A stretch of DNA of 64,000 nt, taken from NCBI RefSeq assembly GCF_910592395.1, contig NC_088308.1:25993501-26057500 (forward strand), read 5' to 3'. Positions 11,396 through 23,200 of this stretch are shown in pieces. This DNA comes from Lineus longissimus (lineage: Eukaryota > Nemertea > Pilidiophora > Heteronemertea > Lineidae). A program made the translations under genes and the position numbers. The notes under the pieces are model-generated. The model was given only the letters and a program-made list of their open reading frames with translations. It was not told where the DNA came from and ran no database searches. The first letter of the stretch is position 1, and each line of letters starts with the position of its first letter.

Positions 11396-12635
11396 ATGTC
11401 GATTAAAGTTGAAGATGGTGTTTCGAAACAAATAATACAAGAAGCCGGCGCAGGTGCAGCCCAACTTAAGATTGGACAAACTATCACGGTCCATTGCACG
11501 GGGTCTTTAGCAGGAGCAGACGGAGCAGGAGACAAGAAGTTTTGGAGGTAGTGCATAATGCCGGTGTAACAGTAATCAGTGTCCCTCGAAAAAAGTTCTT
11601 CCCTTAGAGCCGCCTGACATTACTCACTCAGAATTTTGGCAAAATCCGTTCTCTACAAAAATTGCATGGTAAAAACTAAAATTCATTACAATGTCCCTTT
11701 CAATAAATAAACTGTTCTATTTCAGTACCAAAGATCCAGGACAGAAAGCATTTACATTTGAAGTTGGAATAGGAAAGGTCATCAGAGGTAAGTGCCAAAC
11801 AAGTGCAAGTGCTTCAACTTTTTGCCGGTTAAAATTTACAATCCCCGATCGGAAATGACGTAGTTTGATCGCATTCAACTATAAATCCATTGAACAGTGG
11901 TGCTTCGTTAGTCAACCGATGACCTTTTTTTGGGGTGTGATCGGGGATTGTAAACTCATTCCTTTTTGCCTACCAGCAGTAACTGCCTGTACCAGCAGTG
12001 CCAACATTAAAACAAGTTCTAGTGTTTTCATTATGATGAAATGGCCCAGTTAAGGCCATTTGGAAGCAACAATGGCGCCAATTTCAAGCAGGGACGGAAC
12101 AACGCCATCAATAAATAAGGTTCCAGTCCGGCGCAAGGAGGGTGAACAAGTCGGCTCCGCAGCAGCAGCTGAACTAAAAGGGAAGTTAATTCATGGGTTG
12201 CTATGCTTTATAATTTCAGGCTGGGATGTGGGATGTTTGACGATGAAAGTTGGTGAAAAAGCTGTACTCACTGTCCGTGGAGACAAAGGCTATGGGAAAA
12301 GTGGCTTTCCAGCTTGGGGATATCCTTTTTTAGATTTCATCATCAATGATAATCTTACTTGTATTTAGTTCTGTAAGTTTGGTCATGTTTGGTCAAATTG
12401 TTTCATGAGAGGGACCCCTATTGGCCAACTTTTGATCGTTAGTCTGACCAACCTGGCTACTGCCTGTATAGTCTCCCTTATAAAGTACTTGCCATTGGGA
12501 ACATCCACTCATTTTTTAAGCTGTTAAGAATATCCTTCCCTTTCAGCAAAACAAACTTCGTTTTCCTTAACTCCATTCACGATCACTCCAAATGCAACCC
12601 TGAAGTTTGAAATTGAGGTCCTCTCGGCAGAGTAA
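11396..12635 (+). CDS. Single-domain FKBP-type peptidyl-prolyl isomerase, plant/protist FKBP12-like
   Basis: A cytosolic proline cis-trans isomerase of the immunophilin family. Four exons: 11396-11547, 11726-11787, 12220-12319, 12581-12635; total 369 nt, 122 aa, consisting essentially of one FKBP domain. Seen: VHCTGSL, then KKFWSTKDPGQKAFTF, VIRGWDVG, GKSGFPAWG, and a last exon giving ITPNATLKFEIEVLSAE. Family positions that shape the FKBP12 pocket and are kept include the Val-Ile and Trp of VIRGW, the Tyr of KGYG, and the final Phe. The pocket Asp of animal FKBP12 (KFDSS) is Trp here (KFWST). The KKFWSTKDPGQK block and GFPAWGI are hallmarks of plant FKBP12, not the animal FKBP1A/1B pattern. 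The first three introns boundaries used are GT-AG except the third, which is AT-AC. A polyadenylation signal is likely at 13120-13125. Confidence 0.92.
11835..11954. mobile_element. 120-bp foldback/MITE in FKBP intron 2
   Basis: TTTACAATCCCCGATC (11835-11850) is an exact 16-bp inverted match to GATCGGGGATTGTAAA (11939-11954). The 88 bases between carry no coding sequence. A perfect 16-bp terminal inverted repeat at this spacing suggests a small non-autonomous DNA element. Confidence 0.6.
12320..12580 (+). other. U12-type AT-AC intron in the FKBP gene
   Basis: The frame requires the exon to end after TGG GG at 12319. The next bases, ATATCCTTTTT (12320-12330), match the U12 AT-AC donor consensus ATATCCTT exactly. 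Near the 3' end, TTCCTTAAC (12563-12571) matches the U12 branch-site consensus exactly. The intron closes with AC at 12579-12580, about 10 bases past the branch A. Joining the exons gives GGG ATC ACT CCA, restoring the conserved FPAWG-I-x-PN sequence. No GT-AG alternative restores this frame. Confidence 0.93.
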
Positions 12636-15128
12636 AGAAATCATGTCATCTGTATCAACAAATACATAATCTGAACAACGGTTTGTCAGGATACTTTACC
12701 ATCAAGAACTCTTATAGGTCAGACTGTTACTTATTCAGGCTACTGGAGGAACGACCATCCCAATGTACCATTGGATTCAAAAATATGAGGCTTGTGAAAA
12801 TAAGTAGGTTTTTGTTAGGTTCCAGTCATAAACTACTAGTATCCAGGGGGCTTATTCATGAAGCATTCGTAACTTTGCGAGGACGCTAACCTTTTGTTTG
12901 ACAGACAGTACACAATAGGGCAACCGCAAGTTAACAATAAACTGCGCACTGCGTAAAGTTGCGAGGGCTTTGTGAATACGGTCCCAGTACTTCTATTTCC
13001 ACTCTAAAAAAAGCAGATGCTATTGATTTGTATTTTCTAAGATCATGATCTGATGGTCTTATTAGTATTTTCATCTTATAGATGACATTTGTTTACGCAT
13101 GCATTCTGCTTGGTCTTTGAATAAACGTACTTTCCAAGACATATCCTCTACTGTGCTTATTTTGTTCATCAGAAAGAAAATCTTCGGTCATGTGCTCTGA
13201 GAAACTGTTTTCCTTGGACTGTTTGAGTCACATCAACCTATGTAGATGAAGACACTGGATTGCGTAGTAATGTTTAGAGAGATTTGACCATGCCCAGAAA
13301 ACTGCTCACAGTGTGCGTGCATACATGTATCATGGACAAACATGATGTTCAGGACCATTCCTAAAATCTGCAGCACTACATGTATCAGTAGCAGAATGTT
13401 TTTAAAATATGGTTAGTTCTCAAGTCGCTGTGCATAGTGTCATGTTGGGATCGTCCACAGAATTCGAATGGACTAAGAATATCCTCTTATCATGTTATAA
13501 GTTTATTCACTATAATGTCCTAGACAAGAAGCCACATCAGGGCAAGAGTCGGATGACCAGCAATAGACAACAGATAGGGCAACGCGTGACCTATAGAGAC
13601 GGAGGTCCGCGCACTTCTGATCGCTTGACCCAGTTTATACCTGGAGATCGGCCTCCTTCCACGTGGTCACGTGACGGAGGGTCCTAACGCTGAGGCTCCT
13701 CATGGAAGGGTCTAAACTATATATAACAATAGACCACCATCAAGGAGTGATGTCTTTCACATTGCTGGCAAGAAAAGCTGTCACAATCGGTCCGCCTGGT
13801 TGTGACAGATGTTCACTTCTCTGAGTAGGATACCGAGCACTGGAGGACAGCACCTAACTCGTCGCAACGGATAGAGCTGGAGTCTCAATGTGCTCGTGAA
13901 GACCAACACAAATAAGCATACCATACAAGTTCTTTGGTCTGATGAGTATGGTACTTACTACCGCGCATGAATCCAATTGGAGTTCTTTGTACAGAAGCTA
14001 GGACAAGCTAGAAGTCTAGATGCGTTTTTTAAGACTCTCTCCTCAAGTATGGAGTACTTGGGTCCAAAGTATGTATACTTGGGTCCAAGTATGGTATTTG
14101 GTCTGTCCTTCAGGAGGGCGGCATCTGGTACCACCAGAGGCAGATATAACAATAACAACAAATGCTTATAGTTATAACATGAATGTATTTCCTACACCAC
14201 CAGTGCACATATACAATTCTTCCAGATCCATTGAATAGATGTATATGTTTCATATTAAAAATGTACATCCAGAGAAAGGACGGTTTTTGTCCTGAAAGCA
14301 CTCAAAAGAGAACTATCATTGAGCTGCCAGTAAGTTTTTAAGCCATTTTGAAAACTAAACTACCCTCAGACACTTCCTATTTGATTAATGTTGTATTACT
14401 GTTGCACTAACCGGGTTTCTAAGTACAAATATAACAAATAATCATGTGGAGAGATAATACAACACGCTCAAATTAGGAAGCATCCCGCAATTATCCAAAA
14501 GACATTTGATAGAAAGAAGTTTGACAAGGTTTCTGACTTTTAAGTAGGCCTACATTGTACACATACAAAGAACGATAATGATACAGCTACCCTAGCAAAT
14601 CATCCATTCATAAGTTATGAAGTACAATTTCGTGTTATGCAGTGAGGTTTGAACAGCTAGCAATGTTTGTTAGACAGACACTGTGTTCTCAGCCACTGAC
14701 TGACCACAAGACAGACACACTCAGTCCTCACTTGGTTGGTTTCAACTTGCTAGGTTAGAAACAGAGTTGTCCATTTGAGCAATTTTTAGTAGAAACTGTA
14801 CAAAATTGAGACAGGGAACCCTTTAAGTACATGTAGTAATATTTTTGTAACGATTCCAGAAAGGTCTCATCTGCAAACAGAACATTGTAGGACAGTCTCC
14901 TCAATACAATTTTGCAAATGATTGGACTTTCTAACATTGTCTTATGGCAACATCTTAACTTGATAAGACAAGCTGATTTTCACAGTTTATGCCTGTGCTT
15001 TGATCAAAGGCCACAAAATTTCCTAGTTTACATTTGGAAGACTTGGTTACAGTCATTGAGCGCATATCTGTGCAGAATAAATCTGTAAAGACTTGGAATG
15101 CACATACGTCTAGTCTGCCTGTTGATCT
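12636..15128. other. Intergenic region between convergent FKBP and GALK1 genes
   Basis: No gene is supported. It contains the FKBP 3' UTR (AATAAA 13120-13125), a MITE-like element at 12846-12990, two palindromic CACGTG-type sites near 13660-13675, and a short tandem duplication of TACTTGGGTCCAA at about 14054-14094. The GALK1 3' UTR must extend into the right part. Confidence 0.5.
12846..12990. mobile_element. MITE-like element with imperfect long inverted repeats
   Basis: The left arm (GGGGGCTTATTCATGAAGC, then TCGTAACTTTGCG) is an imperfect inverted match to the right arm (CGTAAAGTTGCGAGGGCTTT, then GTGAATACGGTCCC). The arms are ~35 bp and the total is ~145 bp. A GGGACCGTATTCAC-like terminus is typical of small non-autonomous elements in invertebrate genomes. 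Confidence 0.5.
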
Positions 15129-17802
15129 TCAAAGGGAAATGCCAGTTGCTCCAGAAAATGCTGCATCCACAACCAAGAACCATGGGTCAGTCTTAGTTAC
15201 ACGAGTGTACTTCTCCTGAAACAAAACAATTGCATGATTTCAAGAATCGTTTCATGAGATATTGTTTCGCAGCTCACAATTGGTTGATGAGGATCTCTAA
15301 CACTGTAACAGGATCAGTTATTCATCTTCGGGGTTTGATACCTTGTTGATGGCTATTTTGTCACGTTTTCAACCCCGTGATCACCACTAATTGGGCTCTC
15401 CTCATCAGCTGGGCTTATTTAAACTTCTCTCAGAAGAACATGACATAGTAGACATATTGAAATGAATATCTGGTCTATTCTCCTCACCTTAATATGGTCC
15501 ATGCATTGCTGTACCTTCTTTCTCTTGACCAAGGTGACGGTGCATCCTCCAAAGCCTCCGCCGGTCATTCTGGACCCATACACATCATCAACCTCCATGG
15601 CAGCCTCCACAAGTACGTCTAGCTCCTTACAGGACACTTCGTAATCATCCCTGGAAGGACAGGATATGGTTATTAGGCAGAGTTAAAGGTTCCAGTCTAA
15701 CAGGATACAACATGCTGTCAGAACCATAAAGAAGAACCTCTTCAGGACACCTTTGGGACTTAAAATGAATGCCAGGTCACCAGCGCAGTGTAACAGAACT
15801 AAGACTGTAACTTCAAGACAGCTTTTTTCACAATAGTTCTACATCTACATGTAACAGAAATATTACCTGAGGGAGTCATGACTTTGTGTCATTAGCTTTC
15901 CAAATGAAACATAGTCCTTGTTCTCTAGGGCCGGCACTGAATCCTCCGTTCTTTGGATTTCACCAATCACATGGCGGGCTCGGCGGTAGACTACATCATC
16001 CATCTTATCCTTAGATCCTGCAAAGGAAGAAGTAGTTAGAGGAAGAGGTATATCAAAGGGAAACGCAAGAATCTAGCTTTTTTTCAGCAGACATGACTGG
16101 GACATGAGTGGTGGAGGGGAAAAGTAGCAATGATAGTCAGAAGTAGCAACACCTCGGCATACAAGGATCCTTGCCTCACTGGTTATACTGTAGAAACCAA
16201 TACAAGTAAAATGACTTTACCATCAAGATCTTCCATTGATGCTGTCCTCAAACTTGGTTTTCCTAAGATCTTAGCCGCCTCCATACACTGTTTCTTCCTT
16301 GTGGGGTATTCACTGCCTGTCAGCTCATGTTTTACATTTGAGTTGGTGATTAGAATCGCCACATCTGGATCACTAGCTCGAACAAGTTTGGATTCCATCG
16401 ACCTGAAAGGCAAAGAACGATCATGAGTAAGGGCCGTTTACTTTGAAATTCTGGAAACAAAGTCGCAATCATCACAACCGAGATTAGGTTAGTTGTGAGA
16501 TATAATTCTGTCAGAGTGCCTCTTACTTGAGTGTGAACACCAAAGTGTAACAGAGACAAACCTATGAGCATCAAGAAAGTTGCCTACTCACCTACAATCA
16601 ATCAAAAGAGCGTGATTTGCTTGCCCCATGACCGATATAAACTGGTCCATAATACCGCATGGCATATCTGCGAAGTCATGTTCAGCCTTTTGACAGGCCA
16701 GTGCCTTGTCCTTCAGGCTGATTTTAACCTCTGGGTGTACTTGCTCAAGGAATGTAAAGGTGGCCACCTCAAGTGCAGCAGAACTTGACAAGCCTGAACC
16801 AAGGGGTACAGAGCTTGCTATGACAGCATCAAATGATGACAAGGTACCCGATACTGAAAAAAGAACAAATTTTCATTTCGTTTTGTATGTGACAGTTTAG
16901 CATGTAATTTCATGGTAGAAGCATGAAATTTTAAGGTAACACACGCAGGTATTTCAATGGTAAAGAATGTCAACCAACCATCAATTTGTTTTCATTTACA
17001 ACTCATCTTATTGCGTTCACCTCACTATGCATACAAATATAAGGTTTATATTACTCCCATAACTTCTCCTGGAGTCTCCAAGCTGGTCTTACCTTTGAAA
17101 TTTGCCACAACCCCTTTGACATAATTGGCCCAGAAAGGTTGTCCCTTTTGAAGTGGCTTCTCTGCAGTAGGCACAGGGAATTCAGAGTAGGAATCTTTCT
17201 CAAAGGAAAGAGTCTCGATGCGACAAATTCCGGTGTCCGTCTTGCGGCCAACAAGCACTGTCACAAGTGGCAAAGCCTGAAGATAGAATGGAAGGAGAGA
17301 TATAATAAACACAGACACACTACCAACTCCTGAACTGGGGCCCATGAACGGCCACATACCCACAGAAAATAGAGTACAGTGACATGCCCACTGTCAACTG
17401 TGTGTGCCCATCCCTAACTAAATGGAGAAATGGTATAAGTCACTTGCCCAAGGTCATACACCAGAGACTTGCCCGAGGACTCAATGACAATTGATAGTCA
17501 TGAAAATGAGTATCATAGTAACTGTTACAAAACAATACCACTGGCACATTAACATTACCAACTCATGAACTGGTGCCTATAATTGCCACGTCCCGCATAG
17601 ACTATAGAGTAAAGTGCCATGCCCAAGGACTTTCACAACCTTGTCATACCATTGGAAAAACGAAGCCATCGTTGTAGTCGGTATGTTCACCAATAAGGTT
17701 GACGCGTCCCGGGGCAAAAGCAGCAAGATCCGGTTTAGTTTTAAAACGGTCTTCGAAGGCCTTTGATGCCTTTTGGACGAGTTCTGTCGGATAACCGCTC
17801 AT
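15129..17802 (-). CDS. GALK1: Galactokinase, 7 exons
   Basis: Phosphorylates alpha-D-galactose at C1 with ATP, the first committed step of the Leloir pathway; cytosolic GHMP kinase. Exons (minus strand, 5' to 3'): 17650-17802, 17093-17276, 16592-16853, 16221-16402, 15867-16017, 15488-15650, 15129-15215. All junctions are GT-AG and phases agree; total 1,182 nt, 393 aa (human 392). Seen: the galactokinase signature [13 protein letters not shown] near residue 33 with the catalytic Arg, the GHMP ATP loop [15 protein letters not shown], the catalytic Asp in MPCGIMDQF, and motif 3 [15 protein letters not shown] near the C-terminus. The start ATG at 17802 is the only one upstream of the signature in frame. 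The last exon ([13 protein letters not shown] onward) is more divergent but preserves length. It is convergent with the FKBP gene. I see no broken feature. Confidence 0.96.
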
Positions 17803-18301
17803 GATTGTCTGCTCAGCTACAGAAGTTGCACTGTAAATTCCAGCACTTTAAATCGTACTGTACTCGTAGTGCACCAGTACTAAGGAAGAGAGGCGTGGCA
17901 ACCTCATGGCGGTAAATTTAAATTTACTGCATGGCCCGTAGCTAGCTTTTTTATCTGGGGAGGGGGCAAAAGGCTCTCTGCTGTTCGGGAGGGACATTTT
18001 TCGGCCAAAATAATGGTCAAAAACTCATTTTTTGGCAGCTGTAGCGCAGTGGAAGAGAGTCGGCCTCATGATCAGGAGGGCGTGGGTTCGACTCCCGGCC
18101 GAGTCACTTCTTAGTTCCCCTACTGGTCGAGTTCAAGTGAGCGCCTTGTGGTTGCTCCTTGAAACCCCTTATTGATATCTGTGGAAACCGGGGTAATAAT
18201 GTGATATCCCACAGCGCTTTAACAGTTTCATTACTGAGGAGCGCTGGGAGGGAATATTTAAACTTATCGATTCAACCTCAACTTGATTCAAGAGGTTCCA
18301 T
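17803..18301. other. GALK1 upstream region with SINE insertion
   Basis: The likely GALK1 promoter lies just right of 17802, with no clear TATA box. A tRNA-derived SINE begins at 18034, about 230 bp upstream of the start codon. Nothing else is supported. Confidence 0.45.
18034..18255 (+). mobile_element. tRNA-derived SINE
   Basis: The head GGCAGCTGTAGCGCAGTGG has an A box, and GGGTTCGACTCCC (about 18084-18096) is a near-perfect B box. The head is followed by a non-tRNA body containing GGGTAATAATGTG and CAGCGCTTTAAC motifs of the kind seen in metazoan SINE bodies. It has no coding content and lies upstream of GALK1 in opposite orientation. Confidence 0.65.
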
Positions 18302-18625
18302 CTAGATGACGCCAGAGTCAGACAGAGTCTGTTCAATCCGCCGCATTCGCTCAGTTGAACTTCGGCCAGTTGATCTAAAAAGGTCCATAAGAGCAGGGGA
18401 TGGTGTTACGGTCGGATTTAGATAATTCTTCTTTCAGTCTTACTTCTTGATCGTTTCTCGAAGGATTGTATTATTATCTGCAATGAATGCCTGGATTACT
18501 TGTGAGATTGTTTTCATCCATTTATTACTATTGTCGAGGATTTTCCGCGCAGGTAGTTCAGACGAAAAACAAGGTAGGCTTTCCCAAACATTGAGAACCT
18601 TCAAATTAAGGGCCTTCCTCCACAT
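18302..18625 (-). CDS. Possible small two-exon gene, unrecognised product (84 aa)
   Basis: Minus-strand exon 18444-18625 starts at an ATG directly preceded by an in-frame TGA and runs 182 nt to a gtaaga donor. A 69-bp intron ends in ctttttag, and exon 18302-18374 ends in TAG. Total 255 nt, 84 aa, in frame. The product begins MWRKALNLKVLNVWESLPC and ends STERMRRIEQTLSDSGVI. The C-terminal third is rich in Arg, Ser and Glu and could be helical. Without splicing, the first exon alone would give 61 aa ending in IKK. I do not recognise the family. It lies upstream of GALK1 on the same strand and could instead be a chance frame. Confidence 0.35.
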
Positions 18626-20201
18626 TCAACGTCGCGCGTAACTTGCACACAGAGACAATGCAGTGTAAAAAAACAAAGACGGTCTTTTGCGCGATACGCG
18701 GCATTAGGCCTAGCCAGCGTTAGTTCGACACGAGTCTTTCAAATAATACCATATCTTCAAGTCAATTTCGTTTATAATAAAGTAACTTACGTTAGGACTT
18801 AACCCAAATCGTTGCTCCCACCGATTGAGCAACCGCGCTCATAAGGCTACTCAAGTGGTGCTGCATTATCCTTAGGGAACCATTGGTCCCGCCATTTTAT
18901 TCGATTCAAAATGTTCGAGTGTGGGCCTACACTTCATCTGTAGCATAATGATGAGGTGTAAAGTGCCTAAAGGATGGCTTGACTAGCCAAGTACCTTCCA
19001 TTTGTACCTTCAGGTTAGCGCCCATGCTCCTCCAATAACACACTAATCAATTTGATATCCATCCGCATGGCTATCTGGCTTCAAGTGCTTCCGTTGTCAC
19101 CAATTGGTTATCCACGAACGCTGCCTTATCGAATCTCTCACAAACATCCCACTATGACTACGTGTACGAAGGTTACCAATAGAAACAGATAACACCCCCA
19201 ATCAAATCCTTATCTATCCGAATTCCGCATCACCCGTGCGATCAACACATTACTTCCAATGTCCCTATAAGTCAATATCAATAGCAGTATCAGCATCAGT
19301 GGCAATTACGAGACGTTATAATCAATGAGACGAAACCGACTTGTCAGCTCCAGTCGACCACAAGCTTTCGTGATTGCGCCTTTTGTATAAGGGTGGAGAA
19401 ATGGTTCAATGTGTTCAAAAATGGCTCCAAGCCTGAATTGAAATCGATAACTACGCCAAGACACCTTCCCGGTCAGGTCATGGTGTCCATTTGTGTCCAA
19501 ATATATTTTTTGAAACATTTTTTTACAGTTGGCTGTACAGTTGAACAGTTAAACAGTTGTAAAGCCAGGTTTTTGCCTTCATTTTGCGCGAGCACTCGAT
19601 CTGAGAGTTGGCTGACGAACCTTAATCGAACTCTTAATAAGGTTTGCAGTTATCTTAGATCTTTAATTACCCGAGTAGTGAAACTTCCTGACATATTGAA
19701 CAAACACAATTCAAGTGCTTTGTAGGTATAGCTAATTCAATTGATGATTTAATCTTGAGTTGGTTCATGAATATGGGAGACGAGCAAAAGGGATTAATGA
19801 AGAAACAAATTGAAGGTGTTTGGTTGGAAGAAATCAATGATGACTTTATGAAGTGATTACATTCAACCTGTTGATTGAAAATCCAATGTTAATCGACATC
19901 TTCGCAGCCACTTGCACCATAAGGAATCAATATATATAGGTTATTGAACTTACGTTGTCAATCATTTTACCCGCATTATAGACTTTTAAAAGTCAATTCT
20001 ACACTAACTGAATCAATTCTGAACAACCAGCAGTATTCGCTCTGCGGTAAAAATTTGGGTTATTTATGCTTATCAGGATATTAGTTTTTTTGCAGCTATT
20101 CGACTGTTAACAATCGTTTTAATTCTCAACTAAAGGTTATTTTTTGTTTTATATAAAACCGAAGGAGAAATCGAACTACTGGTGAGAACGAACTTATAGA
20201 T
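18626..20201. other. Spacer before the Cys-loop receptor gene
   Basis: I see no supported gene. Two overlapping open frames near 19306-19725 on opposite strands have no recognisable motif. A CAGTTGGCTGTACAGTTGAA stretch near 19528-19560 has short internal CAGTT repeats. Confidence 0.4.
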
Positions 20202-23200
20202 ATGCGCCATTTTCTGTTTGTGGGCGTACTGATGGTAAGTTGACTGTAGAGACGGCCATAATGTGACAGTCACGTACCAACATGAAACCTTAAAAGTATT
20301 CGAATTATTATGATCCTACTATGAACTGTGGTCAGATTGTCACAACATATGAATCAAACAAAGATGAAGAGATGCCATACATAAGAGGCTTACAGGTTGA
20401 GAATCTCTGCAATTTCATTATTAACGTAGCCCATTCCATTTGGCAGTCAACATCTTTTGGCCTGCAGTTTCGCCAATCAAATTATTCATGAGGTCGGGAT
20501 CTGTCTCACATCGTGCCAGGTGTATAGAAGTCAGAACCTACCACTCGCTGAATGACTTCTTGAGAATACTGATGATCTAACCATGGTATGTACCATGTAT
20601 AAGTACATACGGTACCGGTACAAATATACAAAGCATCGTCCCAATCTATATACAAGTAATTTTTCTCTTCAACATTTAGCTGATGCCATGAGCAACATTG
20701 AGAACGGTCATTATCTGGCCAAAATTTCCAAAGGTCAATGGTGATGGAGTGTCAGCCGTCATTTGAGGGAACATCCCTCCCCAGGGAGACAAATTAACTT
20801 GATTAACTAACATGATCCTCTTCATCACAAAGTCTGAAAGATAAATACATTTGGCTTGTTATCTCTATGGAAGCGGAAGTGTTGCCCTTCTTGCTGACAA
20901 GAAAACGTCATTACCAAAATGACAAAAGGGGAGTTGAACCCCTCGAATGCCGTGTCCTCCTTATATACTCTGAAGAGTACGAAACATACGCGCTGTTGAC
21001 TACTTATGCCCAGAAAGTTCTGCCTTGCAAGACACTCGAAGTCATGAGGAAAAGTCATACATACCAGCACCAGTCCTTTTATTTGCTGAAGCCTTGACTG
21101 CGTTCAAAATGCAAGTCTTCCCTAAAATATTAACTTCTGGTCATATCTTTCAACCTCTGCGTACTTGCGTTTAAAGCAATTGATCATCATCACCAAAAGC
21201 AACTTTTAATCATGGTTTGCTGGGTCGAGTTACAAAAGGCACCGTCCCATCCTGAGAATTAAGGGTGACCATCAGCTTTTGTGATATAGATGGATGGATG
21301 GATGGATGGATGGATGGATGGATGGATTGATGGATTGATGGTGTAATTCCCTCAAAACGAAAGTCGTTACCATCAATCAGTCCAGGCAGTTAGAATCACT
21401 GGCTGATTTACCTTCTGACGGGTCAATCCGATCAGAAACTGATATAGTCATGTATAGAAAGCGATTTTTCGAACTGTTCGAGAGAAGTCCGTGGTTTTTC
21501 ATTTTTTAGCATTACATGGTTTTTTTCTTTCTTTGTTTGCCATTAAGAAGCTGTATTTTCATGAAATTCCGTCCCTAAGCGCTGAGACTGGCAATAAACC
21601 CGCTGGTTATGACAGAATAACTATTGATAGATGTCCCATTCCAAATTTTTATCACCAAGACAGGTTTTTTTCATCTGTAGTATGATAAATTGGCCGTAAT
21701 CAATTTCTTAACAGAAATCATGGCAGCATTCGTCTTTTCACGGCAGTTAAGCCCTTTGGTCCGGTTAGAGGGGTGAATTTGGTCATTGGGACCGCCCAAT
21801 CCAGTGGTCGTGGTCTGGGTACCGGGGTGGTCGTGTTACCGGGGGCCTTGTAATGGTAATTAGAGAGGAAACCATTCGGGAACGGCGATTCTTGGTCGTC
21901 ATAGCGGGGTGGTCGCGTTACCGGGGTGATCGCTGACCGGGGTTCCACTGTAAGTTTTCTTATCGTTGCAGGCAGGTTATCGACAGAGGGTCGCCTCATC
22001 AAGAAACTGCTGAGTAAGAACCACTATGAGAACCGCTCCCGTCCAGTTCGCAATGCTTCCAAACCGTTGGATCTCAACGTATCGTTTAGTCTGTTCCAAA
22101 TCATCGACGTGGTAAGTGAGATGAGAGTACAGTTTGGTGACATGTCTCCCCAACCATCACCCTCCATCAGGATTGACATCGCCACGCTCTCTTGGTAAAC
22201 GATCGCCAAAAAGCGCTCAATTACTGGAAAGAATTCGAGGCAGCGGCTGAATGAAGAACCTTCTTCGTTCGTTTTTTTTATCTTAGCCACTAATGGAGTA
22301 AATATGGCTTTTGACGCCGCTAGCTCAGGGGCAAATTAAAGAACGCCAAATGAAATAAAATTCGTATTTTCAGGATGATCGTCATCAAACAGTGACAGTC
22401 GCAGCTTATCTTGATGTGGTAAGTCTCTTATGCCTTTATCGCCGCGCTGCCCGAGGGGTTGACACCTTACTAACTAAGATCTGGTTCTTCCATCAATTAG
22501 GCGAATAAGTGCCTCTAATGAAGGGAGGTCATACACCTTCTCTCCAGAGGTGGTGTCACCCTCGCGATTAGTTACTTAGGTACCTACCATCTAAAAGCTA
22601 TCGACCACCGTCTCATATTACGTCAAGTGTCTGTTTCACGGTCGTTACTTCCCATGGGAATCGAAAGCCATTGTTACAAGTTGGAAATTATGTGTTCCTC
22701 AACGCAAAAGAACGTCGATCAGATCATAAGTTGAAATATGATATTGGAAAATGAGACGAGAATTGGAACGCCCGGGCCTAAAATCGGATTTGGCCAAAGC
22801 TGGTCCAGTATAACTTAGTTTTACCCTAAGGCAAAGTATAACTCTCATAGTTGACAATACGTTCAATAAGTGACCTCACCCGTGTCGCCCTTGATCATAT
22901 GATCTCATCGATCAAAGGTGATCTTGAGACCCGCCCTTCAGGAGCCCTCGAGGGAGGACACCCGTCAATGTTTCAATCAAATGTCACGTATATTCACCAC
23001 CGATATAAGACTGACGGAGGACAAAACAAGTCGACCTTATACGGGTGCTTTGGTCAACGCTCCGCATACCTGGATTTAGGCATTTAGTCCTTATATGTCG
23101 ATATGCTGTACACCAAACCCTGATTTCCTGTCTGTCAACAGTAAGCTAACAACCTTCTAAACAACATCCCGGGTATAATTTTGTCTTCTTGCTACAGAAT

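Noticed and set aside
12220-12368. FKBP ending at the TAG near 12366, giving a YPFLDFIINDNLTCI tail
   Set aside because: That tail replaces the conserved last beta strand. The AT-AC junction to 12581 restores it with exact U12 signals.
20202-20234. MRHFLFVGVLM as the certain first exon of the receptor
   Set aside because: Attractive as a signal-peptide start with a good GTAAGT donor, but its phase does not match the next well-supported exon. I kept it only as tentative.
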